A stretch of DNA of 6,047 nt from Synergistaceae bacterium (GCA_031290815.1 JAISLO010000253.1:1-6047); one strand, 5' to 3'. Positions 1 through 4,937 are shown, counted from the stretch's first letter. Notes: a model not told the origin generated them from the letters alone. Translations and numbers: made by a program.

Positions 1-3
1 CTG

Positions 4-167
4 GAGGACACGGAGGATATGATCCATGCTCGGCGTCAATTTGCGCACTTATTCACTAACTCCGCACCTTTTGTCTGAGACAACTTTATAGTCATATCTA
101 AGAAAATACAATTTTGTTCCGCGAACATGATCGTGCGCATTGACGTTTATTCTGTCCTCGTGTCCTC
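4..167. repeat. Imperfect two-block inverted repeat downstream of the racemase gene
   Basis: Two sequence blocks recur in inverted orientation. GAGGACACG at 4-12 is matched by its exact reverse complement at 159-167. CGTCAATTTGCGCAC at 34-48 is matched by GTGCGCATTGACG at 133-145, which is the reverse complement apart from two extra T in the left copy. The gaps between blocks differ (21 and 13 bases), and the centre (49-132) is AT-rich and not symmetric, apart from two short hairpins: TTGTC/GACAA at 71-83 and TGTTC/GAACA at 115-127. No coding sequence is evident in 1-170. This could be the end pair of a small non-autonomous element, or paired regulator sites in front of a gene beyond the left edge. 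The repeat is seen directly; its meaning is not known. Confidence 0.5.
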
Positions 168-168
168 G
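153..168. repeat. Short tandem repeat, two copies of TGTCCTCG
   Basis: The 8-base unit TGTCCTCG is present twice head to tail, ending three bases before the racemase stop codon (complement of 171-173). It forms the outer end of the right arm of the larger inverted repeat. The left arm carries a similar but imperfect doubling (GGAGGACACGGAGGA, 3-17). Two copies of eight bases may be chance. Confidence 0.5.
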
Positions 169-170
169 CG

Positions 171-914
171 TCACATATACCCGTTGTCGTAGCGTACGGG
201 GACCAACGCATTCTTGACGTACCGAATCATCGTCGTGAAGTCGAAGACAGGCAGGCCTGTTGCCATACGGACAGAATGAGCGTATGGAGGGAGATCACTG
301 CACTCCAGCACTATCGCGGCGACTTCCGGATTTTCGCGGATCATCCCGTTCACGACAGACAGTATCTCTTCCTCCACCTTTGTCGAGTCAAGAGTGCCCT
401 TCTCCTCCAGAACCGACGTTCTGAATTCGTATTGATTCTCCATGCCGCAGACGGCAAGCGGCGTGTCAGGCGTTATACCCACGTTTCTAAAATGCTCCTC
501 CGTAAGGACGCTTGCGTTGGCCGATACCACCCCTATCTTCTGCCCCGGCTTCAACGTATGCCGAATGAAGGGTACCTGGAGCAGGCTCGACAGAAAAACC
601 GGCACATCCACCGTGGCTGCGACCTGCGGCTGAAAGAGCGCCATGAAGCCGCAAGCGCCTGTTATCGCGCCCACTCCCTCGGCCTCGAGCTCCCTCGCGC
701 CCTGGATGAACGGCTCCAGCAGTGCAGGGTCGCGCTCATTGAGCAGGCGGTCTATCGACGAGCCCTTCACCGCCTTATAGCGCACCGGAAAGTCATATGT
801 CGTGGCGTTCCCGACGTTGCCCGGTATGCACGGGTAAGCTGCGTCGAGTATGAGTATGCCTATCGGCTCGCCGTCCCAGGAGCGCGACTTGCTCTTTATC
901 CTGTACACAGTCAT
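171..914 (-). CDS. Aspartate/glutamate racemase family protein
   Basis: A 247-residue cytosolic protein of the Asp/Glu/hydantoin racemase superfamily, cofactor-independent enzymes that use two cysteines to take and return a proton at an alpha carbon. The two expected cysteines are visible: Cys88 in GACGFM and Cys205 in LECSDLPPYA, one per half of the two-domain fold. The N-terminal half has the GxLxLD-like strand near residues 19-24 and an Asn/Thr-rich loop (PGNVGNATTY, 31-40). I chose the ATG at 914 because GAGG lies eight bases upstream; a GTG at 974 would add 20 poorly fitting residues. It lies on the same strand as the dehydrogenase operon after a 189-bp gap, so it may be co-transcribed or have its own promoter. 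The family also includes hydantoin racemases, maleate isomerases and arylmalonate decarboxylases, so the substrate is open. An amino-acid racemase role is inferred from context. Confidence 0.88.
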   Translation of the reverse strand: MTVYRIKSKSRSWDGEPIGILILDAAYPCIPGNVGNATTYDFPVRYKAVKGSSIDRLLNERDPALLEPFIQGARELEAEGVGAITGACGFMALFQPQVAATVDVPVFLSSLLQVPFIRHTLKPGQKIGVVSANASVLTEEHFRNVGITPDTPLAVCGMENQYEFRTSVLEEKGTLDSTKVEEEILSVVNGMIRENPEVAAIVLECSDLPPYAHSVRMATGLPVFDFTTMIRYVKNALVPVRYDNGYM

Positions 915-1025
915 AAACCTAGCCTCGCATGAACATACGATAAGATTGACGCTGGACAAAATCGAGCCTGACACATAAAGATCACTATCCTTTTGTAAAG
1001 AATAATTTTAATTTCTCTGAGAGCT

Positions 1026-1041
1026 TGCGGTTCTAACCGCA
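1026..1041 (-). terminator. Hairpin downstream of the dehydrogenase operon, possible weak terminator
   Basis: TGCGGT and ACCGCA form a perfect 6-bp GC-rich stem with a TCTA loop. On the minus strand it lies about 60 bases past the stop codon of the DAO-family gene. The bases that follow on the minus strand (AGCTCTCAGAG) are not a U-tract, so it does not meet the usual intrinsic-terminator pattern. It may instead be a transcript-stabilising or partial read-through structure ahead of the racemase gene. Confidence 0.3.
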
Positions 1042-1073
1042 GCGCAGTGAAACTTGCTCAATGTCTGATAACG

Positions 1074-1095
1074 GTTCACGCTAGGGCGTATGAAC
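1074..1095 (-). other. Bulged hairpin just after the DAO-family stop codon
   Basis: GTTCACGC (1074-1081) can pair with GCG plus TGAAC (1086-1095) across a TAGG loop, leaving a two-base bulge. A competing 5-bp stem, GGCGT/ACGCC (1085-1098), overlaps it. No T-rich run follows on either strand. It may protect the 3' end of the operon transcript; that role is inference. Confidence 0.25.
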
Positions 1096-1103
1096 GCCGC
1101 AAG

Positions 1104-2252
1104 TCAGATGAACGCAGGTTCCATGAAGAGGTCTCCCTCCGCGAATCTGCCGAGGCGGAAGCTGCGGATATCCACGAAGGTCTTTTCTCCGAAGAACATC
1201 TCCTTGGCCAATCGCCCTCCGCTGGGTCCGAACTGAAGGCCATGTCCGCTCCACCCGCAGTTGACCCACAGGCCATCGACGGGAGTCCAATCAATAATCG
1301 CCTGGTGATCTGGGGTGACGTCGTACGGCCCCGACCATTGATGGATCACCCTTACTCCCTTCAAGGCCGGGATGCGCTGAAGCACGCTCCTCGTGACTCC
1401 CTCCAGGAACTTCGCGCTGTTGCCCGACTCTGTCGTCTTGGGCTCGTCAGGGTCATCGCGCCCGAAGAAAAAACTACCGTTTGGGAGCTGCTTGAAATAC
1501 GCTCCGTCATCCAGACAGAGGGTCATGGGGCAGTTGAACGGCTCTATCTGCTCGGTCACGAGCAGATTATGCCTCTCCGGGGTCACGGGAAGCTCGACGC
1601 CGACGGTCGCGGCAAGCGGAGTCGACCACGGCCCGGCGGTGAGTAGAACACGTGGGGCGTTCCAAATCTCTCCCGCCGCGCTCACCCCGGTGATTTTACC
1701 GCCCGACGAGATCAGTTTTTCCACCGGCGAATATGTCTTGACGATCGTCCCTAGTCTCTCGGCGGCTCTCGCGTACCCCATAGTGAGCGCGTGGGGGTTT
1801 ATATGTCCGTCCTCGGCACAAAACGCCGCGCCTATCATGCGATCGACGTTCAGGTACGGCCAGCGGTTCTTCATCTCCCCAGGCGTCAGGTTCTCGGACG
1901 GGATGTCAAGACTCCGTTGGAGCGCTACGTTCTTTTCGAGCTGTGCCATGCTCTCCTCGGTGTACGCGACCCAGAGGTATCCCCACTGGGCGAACTCCAT
2001 GCGGAATTCGCCCCCGAGCTCCTCTTCCAGGGTTGAAAAACATTCGAGGTTGTACTTGGCGAGCCGGCAGTTCACCTCGGTGCCGAAGTGTTGGCGCAAA
2101 CCCGCGGCGGAACGCCCGGAACCTCCTGAAGAGAGATATTCCTTCTCGAACAGAACCGCCTTTATCCCCGATTTGGCGAGATGATACGCCGCCGAAGCGC
2201 CGTGCACTCCCCCTCCCACTATGATCGCGTCCGCCGATCGGTTTTCGTTCAT
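1104..2252 (-). CDS. DAO-family FAD-dependent amino acid/amine dehydrogenase (HcnC / SoxB / PDH-beta-like)
   Basis: A 382-residue flavoprotein of the glycine/D-amino-acid oxidase (DAO) superfamily, the probable catalytic subunit that oxidises the C-N bond of an amino or imino acid. Seen directly: an N-terminal Rossmann FAD motif GGGVHG (13-18) in IIVGGG context; the SGRSAAGLRQHFG loop (45-57), typical of HcnC and sarcosine oxidase beta chains; DGHINPHAL (148-156); and the C-terminal GPYDVTPDHQAIID (308-321) and GWSGHGLQFGPSGG (333-346) segments that close the flavin site. The length is normal for the family. The start is the ATG at 2252, preceded by GGGAGGT; longer readings of the frame run through the upstream gene. 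It overlaps the BFD-like gene by ATGA, implying translational coupling. The substrate is not determined: sarcosine, (hydroxy)proline, glycine or another D-amino acid are all possible. With separate iron-sulfur partners it probably acts as a dehydrogenase rather than an O2-using oxidase (inference). Confidence 0.88.
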   Translation of the reverse strand: MNENRSADAIIVGGGVHGASAAYHLAKSGIKAVLFEKEYLSSGGSGRSAAGLRQHFGTEVNCRLAKYNLECFSTLEEELGGEFRMEFAQWGYLWVAYTEESMAQLEKNVALQRSLDIPSENLTPGEMKNRWPYLNVDRMIGAAFCAEDGHINPHALTMGYARAAERLGTIVKTYSPVEKLISSGGKITGVSAAGEIWNAPRVLLTAGPWSTPLAATVGVELPVTPERHNLLVTEQIEPFNCPMTLCLDDGAYFKQLPNGSFFFGRDDPDEPKTTESGNSAKFLEGVTRSVLQRIPALKGVRVIHQWSGPYDVTPDHQAIIDWTPVDGLWVNCGWSGHGLQFGPSGGRLAKEMFFGEKTFVDIRSFRLGRFAEGDLFMEPAFI

Positions 2253-2533
2253 TTCGCGTCTACCTCCCTGCCGTATGCGCACAGCCCAAGTTTTATAGGT
2301 TTTACCGGAGGGCGAATCGTCCCAGGGTTGATCTCGCCTATCGGCTTCCCGGTCGCTCGGGACAGCTCCCTGAGCAGTATATCCCTGCATCCGCGTCCCT
2401 GACACGGCCCCATTCCGACTCGAAGGATTCTCTTCAATTCGTCGAAATTGCTGTAACCTTTTTCTATCCACGCGCGAATCTCCTCAAGCATTACCTCCTC
2501 GCACCGGCAGATCATCACGTCGTTTTCGTGCAT
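2249..2533 (-). CDS. BFD-like [2Fe-2S] binding protein
   Basis: A 94-residue protein that is essentially one bacterioferritin-associated-ferredoxin-like [2Fe-2S] domain. The four ligands are visible as Cys9 and Cys11 (CRCEEV) and Cys44 and Cys49 (GPCQGRGC), on either side of a helical stretch. The same module, with the same CQGRxC signature, usually forms the C-terminal part of HcnB and sarcosine oxidase alpha chains. Here it is its own gene, so it probably docks on the FAD/NAD(P) subunit encoded at 3037-4140 and relays electrons within the complex. Its stop overlaps the DAO gene start (ATGA), and only three bases separate it from the gene before it. After the domain, about 40 residues (PVKPIKLGLCAYGREVDAK end) form a short proline-containing tail. 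An internal ATG at residue 7 would also keep all ligands. Confidence 0.87.
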   Translation of the reverse strand: MHENDVMICRCEEVMLEEIRAWIEKGYSNFDELKRILRVGMGPCQGRGCRDILLRELSRATGKPIGEINPGTIRPPVKPIKLGLCAYGREVDAK

Positions 2534-2536
2534 CGC

Positions 2537-3037
2537 TCACACCACCCTTATGGCCCTTACGTCATTTACTGCCTCGACAGGTATCGTCACATGCACAACT
2601 TTTGTGCGATCCCCGAGGGGTTCCGCTACGTTCTCGACATGCCCCTCGCACACCATCTCTCCGGTCCGCCCGAGACATTTCACCGTATCCCCCTTCCGAG
2701 GAACGGGCAGCATCTCGTACGGCATTTTTATCAGGGCCAGGCCGCCCCCGAGCGTGATGTCGATCACAAAGCAGGCCAGGCCGGGACACTTTGATACGCA
2801 AAGCGCGCAGCCCGTGCACTTTTCGTAGTCGATCGACGGTACGTCGTTGATGTCCTCGAATTTTTTTATCGCTCCGGTCGGGCATGACGTATTGCATGGG
2901 TTACACGGTATGCGCTGGGGACATTCCACCACAACCAGACCGCCCTTATGCTCTTTCCAGAGTGTCTCAGGCGGTTTCACCGCGCCGGGGCGTTCTTCCG
3001 TCAGAACTCCGCTCTCGAAGGAGGCGCTCGTTTTCAT
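2537..3037 (-). CDS. Two-cluster [4Fe-4S] ferredoxin-type electron transfer subunit
   Basis: A 166-residue iron-sulfur protein. The second ligand set is classical: Cys74-x2-Cys77-x2-Cys80-x3-Cys84-Pro. The first is stretched: Cys39-x5-Cys45-x2-Cys48-x3-Cys52-Pro (ECPQRIPCNPCNTSCP), three residues longer than the usual CxxC spacing. Extra cysteines at 89, 121 and 130 are unassigned. Residues 95-166 form a beta-rich extension (KGDTVKCLGRTGEMVCEGHV) not found in simple ferredoxins. I chose the ATG at 3037 because it overlaps the previous stop (TAATG) and follows GGAGGAAAGGACGTA; an ATG at 3055 would place that ribosome site inside the coding region. It sits in the middle of the operon and probably links the two flavoproteins or passes electrons out to a carrier. 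Archaeal dye-linked proline dehydrogenase operons are recalled to carry a ferredoxin-like subunit of similar size. Confidence 0.87.
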   Translation of the reverse strand: MKTSASFESGVLTEERPGAVKPPETLWKEHKGGLVVVECPQRIPCNPCNTSCPTGAIKKFEDINDVPSIDYEKCTGCALCVSKCPGLACFVIDITLGGGLALIKMPYEMLPVPRKGDTVKCLGRTGEMVCEGHVENVAEPLGDRTKVVHVTIPVEAVNDVRAIRVV

Positions 3038-4140
3038 TACGTCCTTTCCTCCCATCCGCCTACGACAACCGCTTCGACTCCCGCACGTATCTTTTCGCCG
3101 ACTTCCCCGGCCCTCAGATCCCTGAGCCGTTCACGATACCCGTCGAATTTCTCGTCGGGGACTTTCAGCCCGAGAGCTTTAGCTGCGCTCAGGCCGGCTA
3201 TGCGTCCCTCTATCATTGCCGCGCTCGCCTCCTCTATTCCGCTGACGTCTCCAGCCATCCAGACGTTTTCGTTCGACGTCCTCATATATTTGTCCCTCAG
3301 CGGGACGTGACCGCAGAGGAAAGGAACATATTTCATGGCGCAGCCGGCCTGCCAGAGCAGTTCATTTGTCGGGGCGAGGCCTACAGCGAGGCATATGGCA
3401 TCGCACTCTATTCTTTCAGCCGCGCCGATTGGGTCGAACTTCTCGTCGAGCTCGTTGACCTCAGCCCCGGTCACGATCTCGCCGCCCAATGCTCTTTTTA
3501 TCGAGTGCCTGAGCAGAATCGGAACTCCCATGCGCCTGACTTTAGCCGCGTGTACCCAGTAGCCGCCTATCCTCGGCATAGCCTCCAATATTGCCGCCAC
3601 CTCAACGCCGGCTTGCAGGAGCTGGTAACTCACAATGAGGCCGATGTTGCCCGCGCCGACCATCAGCACCCTTTTTCCTGGAACGACGCCGTAGACGTTC
3701 ATGAGAGTCTGCACTGCGCCCGCCCCGTAAACCCCAGGTATGTCGTTGTTAGGGAAGGGTAGCAGCCTCTCCTGAGCGCCGGAGGCAACCACTATTTTTT
3801 GGGGGATGACGCGAAGATATTCCTCCTCGCCTACCATGGCCGTTACCACTCCCTCGTCGCCGTAATAGCCGTTTATGGTAGTGCCCAGCATGGTTTTTAC
3901 TCGGTCGCCGTTTTGGGCTATCTCGTTCATCAGGATCTTGGCGATCTCAAAGCCGCGGGTGCCAGCGAATTCGTCCTTGCTGCCGAAAAATTTGTGCGAT
4001 TGCTTCACCAGCTGCCCTCCAAGATGAAGGTCACTCTCGGCTATTATCACCTCGGCCCCAGCTCCGGCCGCCTCTGCGGCGGCGCTCAGTCCGGCTGGGC
4101 CTCCTCCCACGACCAGGACATCGGTAGTCAGCTCTCGCAT
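3037..4140 (-). CDS. FAD/NAD(P)-dependent oxidoreductase, alpha-type subunit (HcnB / SoxA-core-like)
   Basis: A 367-residue two-dinucleotide-binding flavoprotein (pyridine nucleotide-disulfide oxidoreductase fold). The FAD Rossmann motif is GGGPAG (12-17) followed by GGQLVKQSHKFFGS (41-54). The second nucleotide site is GAGNIG (162-167). The C-terminal FAD contact is MAGDVSGIEEASAA (295-308). No CxxC redox disulfide is visible, so it is not a thioredoxin-reductase-type enzyme. It matches the central part of HcnB or sarcosine oxidase alpha, but the [2Fe-2S] modules normally fused to its ends are separate neighbouring genes. The ATG at 4140 is preceded by GAGGAGG and overlaps the preceding gene by 13 bases. 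It probably accepts electrons from the DAO-family subunit through the iron-sulfur proteins and reduces NAD(P)+ or another carrier; the direction of flow is inference. Confidence 0.87.
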   Translation of the reverse strand: MRELTTDVLVVGGGPAGLSAAAEAAGAGAEVIIAESDLHLGGQLVKQSHKFFGSKDEFAGTRGFEIAKILMNEIAQNGDRVKTMLGTTINGYYGDEGVVTAMVGEEEYLRVIPQKIVVASGAQERLLPFPNNDIPGVYGAGAVQTLMNVYGVVPGKRVLMVGAGNIGLIVSYQLLQAGVEVAAILEAMPRIGGYWVHAAKVRRMGVPILLRHSIKRALGGEIVTGAEVNELDEKFDPIGAAERIECDAICLAVGLAPTNELLWQAGCAMKYVPFLCGHVPLRDKYMRTSNENVWMAGDVSGIEEASAAMIEGRIAGLSAAKALGLKVPDEKFDGYRERLRDLRAGEVGEKIRAGVEAVVVGGWEERT

Positions 4141-4472
4141 GGCCGCGCCTCCTCTCCGGGCTGGAAGAGTATGCGACCCCTTCCGTACTGAGTCTCCACC
4201 TTCATTCCCTTCTTGAGAGGCGTCACGCAGGTGCGGACGTTGGGGATGCCATCGACGACCATGAAACACGAGCTGCATTTTCCTATCGCGCAGAAAAAGC
4301 CGCGAGGCCGCTTCATCTCAGGGGTGCGACGGTAAATTCTGACTCCGTTCGCGTGCAACGCCACTGCTATTGGCTCTCCTTCAAAACCCTCCATGATCTT
4401 TCCGTCGAAGCTGAAGGAGACTTTCTCGCCGTGGAGAAAATCCAACACGGGATGAGAGTTTATCAAGTCCAC
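4128..4472 (-). CDS. Small [2Fe-2S] plant-type ferredoxin domain protein (Fer2_4, HcnA-like)
   Basis: A protein of about 114 residues, first in the operon. It has a plant-type [2Fe-2S] fold of the kind that forms HcnA or the N-terminus of sarcosine oxidase alpha. Features: HPVLDF (7-12), the FDGKIMEGFEGEPIAVALHANGV segment (22-44), and ligands Cys61-x4-Cys66-x2-Cys69-x12-Cys82 (FCAIGKCSSCF and later RTC). The start is unusual. A perfect eight-base anti-Shine-Dalgarno match GAGGTGAT (complement of 4477-4484) runs into the ATG at 4478, leaving only two bases after GAGG. The GTG at 4472 sits eight bases after GAGG, and I prefer it. The ATG (4478) or the preceding GTG (4481) remain possible and add two or three residues. 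The stop lies inside the next gene (13-bp overlap). The likely partner is the flavoprotein at 3037-4140. Confidence 0.85.
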   Translation of the reverse strand: MDLINSHPVLDFLHGEKVSFSFDGKIMEGFEGEPIAVALHANGVRIYRRTPEMKRPRGFFCAIGKCSSCFMVVDGIPNVRTCVTPLKKGMKVETQYGRGRILFQPGEEARPCES

Positions 4473-4515
4473 ATACATCACCTCATAAAACTTAATTTAT
4501 GGTTCTGTAAAATAT

Positions 4516-4564
4516 ATTATTTTATCATGCGGCGTAGTATATCAATGTTTACACAAATTGGAAA
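4516..4564 (-). promoter_or_regulatory. Candidate promoter(s) for the dehydrogenase operon
   Basis: On the minus strand several sigma70-type combinations overlap. TTGATA (complement of 4540-4545) with AATAAT (complement of 4516-4521) has 18-bp spacing and five of six matches at each end. Within the same stretch TGATAAAAT (complement of 4519-4527) is an extended -10 form with 15-bp spacing. A second pair is TTTCCA (4559-4564) with TATACT (4536-4541), 17 bp apart. All would give a 5' leader of roughly 35-60 bases before the [2Fe-2S] gene. AT-rich DNA makes such matches common, so the exact start is uncertain. Confidence 0.4.
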
Positions 4565-4583
4565 GACCTGCTGAATGTGTCAT
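4542..4583 (-). CDS. Possible 13-residue leader peptide upstream of the dehydrogenase operon
   Basis: ATG at 4583 opens a 13-codon frame, MTHSAGLSNLCKH, ending in TGA. AGGGAGG (complement of 4591-4597) stands seven bases before the ATG, a strong and well-spaced ribosome site for which no longer gene provides a use. The stop overlaps the TTGATA promoter candidate, so the peptide would be made only if transcription begins further upstream than 4600. No run of a single amino acid points to classical attenuation. It could be coincidence. Confidence 0.22.
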   Translation of the reverse strand: MTHSAGLSNLCKH

Positions 4584-4640
4584 GAATCATCCTCCCTGGA
4601 CGGAAAATCATTGCCGTCAGCTTTATACATCGCCCTGCCT

Positions 4641-4713
4641 GTCTCAGATGTTCTTTTAGAAAGATTCAGGCTGTCATGAGCCACTTTGGGCCGGGTCAAG
4701 GTTCTTTTGAGAC
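4641..4713. other. Possible structured segment with closing stem and internal repeats
   Basis: GTCTCA (4641-4646) is the exact reverse complement of TGAGAC (4708-4713) and could close a 73-base domain. Inside, GGCT/AGCC (4669-4682) can form a short hairpin with a six-base loop. A near-direct repeat, GTTCTTTTAGA (4650-4660) and GTTCTTTTGAGA (4701-4712), lies just inside the ends. No known RNA family was recognised. Confidence 0.2.
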
Positions 4714-4723
4714 CGTAATAGAC

Positions 4724-4798
4724 GCATAATATTTTTGCTTGACTATGCTTATATATCGTGTTAACATGCATAAATTGTTGTTTTTAATATACTTATGC
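4724..4798. promoter_or_regulatory. Four alternating GCATA half-sites around the plus-strand promoter (candidate operators)
   Basis: GCATA appears at 4724-4728 and 4768-4772, and its reverse complement TATGC at 4744-4748 and 4794-4798, so orientation alternates forward, reverse, forward, reverse with centres 20, 24 and 26 bases apart. The last two extend to a perfect 7-bp inverted repeat, TGCATAA (4767-4773) and TTATGCA (4793-4799). A TGTTAACA palindrome (4759-4766) overlaps the candidate -10 box. The layout fits a dimeric regulator binding at and beside the promoter, but no regulator gene is in the window. Confidence 0.35.
4739..4767 (+). promoter_or_regulatory. Candidate promoter for the binding-protein gene
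   Basis: TTGACT (4739-4744, five of six matches to the -35 consensus) is followed after exactly 17 bp by TAACAT (4762-4767, four of six). Transcription would begin near 4774 and leave a leader of about 190 bases, long enough to carry the small ORFs and hairpin described here. The GCATA half-sites and TGTTAACA palindrome overlap it, suggesting regulation at this promoter. Confidence 0.42.
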
Positions 4799-4847
4799 AA
4801 TTAATCGAGATTTACTAGCAAGATAATACCACATATTGGCGTATATA

Positions 4848-4865
4848 TTCCACAAGAAAGTGGAA
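4848..4865 (+). other. Hairpin abutting the leader ribosome binding site
   Basis: TTCCAC (4848-4853) and GTGGAA (4860-4865) form a perfect 6-bp stem with an AAGAAA loop. The 3' arm shares its last bases with the start of the AAGGAGGT ribosome site (4864-4871), leaving GGAGG single-stranded. It may tune ribosome access to the six-codon ORF that follows, or be a chance stem. Confidence 0.3.
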
Positions 4866-4878
4866 GGAGGTCGAAAAA

Positions 4879-4899
4879 ATGAGAGAGCGTTTCCATTGA
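4879..4899 (+). CDS. Six-codon leader ORF with a consensus ribosome site
   Basis: ATG at 4879 encodes MRERFH and stops at TGA (4897-4899). AAGGAGGT (4864-4871), a perfect match to the 16S 3' end, lies at ideal spacing: eight bases from GGAGG to ATG. The TGA overlaps the ATG of a second short frame (TGATG). A ribosome site this strong in front of so short a frame, about 85 bases before the binding-protein start, suggests a regulatory leader or the broken start of a lost gene. Expression is not shown. Confidence 0.35.
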   Translation: MRERFH

Positions 4900-4937
4900 T
4901 GGTTCGGGAGCAGGTCGGAGAGTTTTTATCATGTTAA
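4899..4937 (+). CDS. Possible second short leader ORF, coupled to the first
   Basis: ATG at 4899 overlaps the stop of the six-codon frame (TGATG) and encodes 12 residues, MVREQVGEFLSC, before TAA. It has no good ribosome site of its own, so it would depend on re-initiation. A five-codon frame MLKLI (4931-4948) begins inside it and ends in a TAA whose last bases belong to the ribosome site of the binding-protein gene. The chain of overlaps is visible; translation of any of them is speculative. Confidence 0.2.
   Translation: MVREQVGEFLSC

Larger units (their letters stand above)
915..1103. other. Intergenic spacer between the dehydrogenase operon and the racemase gene
   Basis: This 189-bp spacer has no coding sequence. 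Its half next to the dehydrogenase gene holds two hairpins (1074-1095 and 1026-1041). Its AT-rich middle (about 985-1015) holds a weak minus-strand promoter candidate: TTTACA, five of six matches to the -35 consensus, but only a poor -10 (TATGTG) 17 bases further on. An independent racemase promoter is therefore possible but not demonstrated. Confidence 0.5.

Noticed and set aside
1..170. CRISPR or longer repeat array at the left edge
   Set aside because: Only two copies of an 8-base unit and one inverted pair are present; there is no regular repeat-spacer pattern.
276..932. A 218-codon plus-strand frame opposite the racemase
   Set aside because: It is antisense to a gene with clear catalytic motifs, has an arginine/leucine-rich composition typical of a shadow frame, and shows no recognisable domain.
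915..974. GTG start at 974 adding 20 residues to the racemase
   Set aside because: The added stretch does not look like the family N-terminus, and the ATG at 914 has a well-placed GAGG.
1047..2184. Long plus-strand frames opposite the DAO-family gene (1047-1646 and 1393-2184)
   Set aside because: The opposite strand encodes a complete FAD enzyme with all its motifs; these frames lack domains and plausible ribosome sites.
2253..2471. N-terminal extension of the DAO-family frame up to 2471
   Set aside because: It lies entirely within the BFD-like gene in another frame; the ATG at 2252 has a strong ribosome site and starts right before the FAD motif.
2884..3762. A 292-codon plus-strand frame opposite the ferredoxin and alpha-type flavoprotein genes
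   Set aside because: It crosses two well-supported minus-strand genes and its product has no coherent motifs.
4141..4278. N-terminal extension of the alpha-type flavoprotein up to 4278
   Set aside because: It lies inside the [2Fe-2S] gene in another frame, and the ATG at 4140 has GAGGAGG upstream and precedes the Rossmann motif at the expected distance.
4580..4771. A 63-codon minus-strand frame in the divergent spacer
   Set aside because: The ATG at 4771 has no ribosome site, the product resembles nothing I know, and the frame runs through promoter-like AT-rich sequence.
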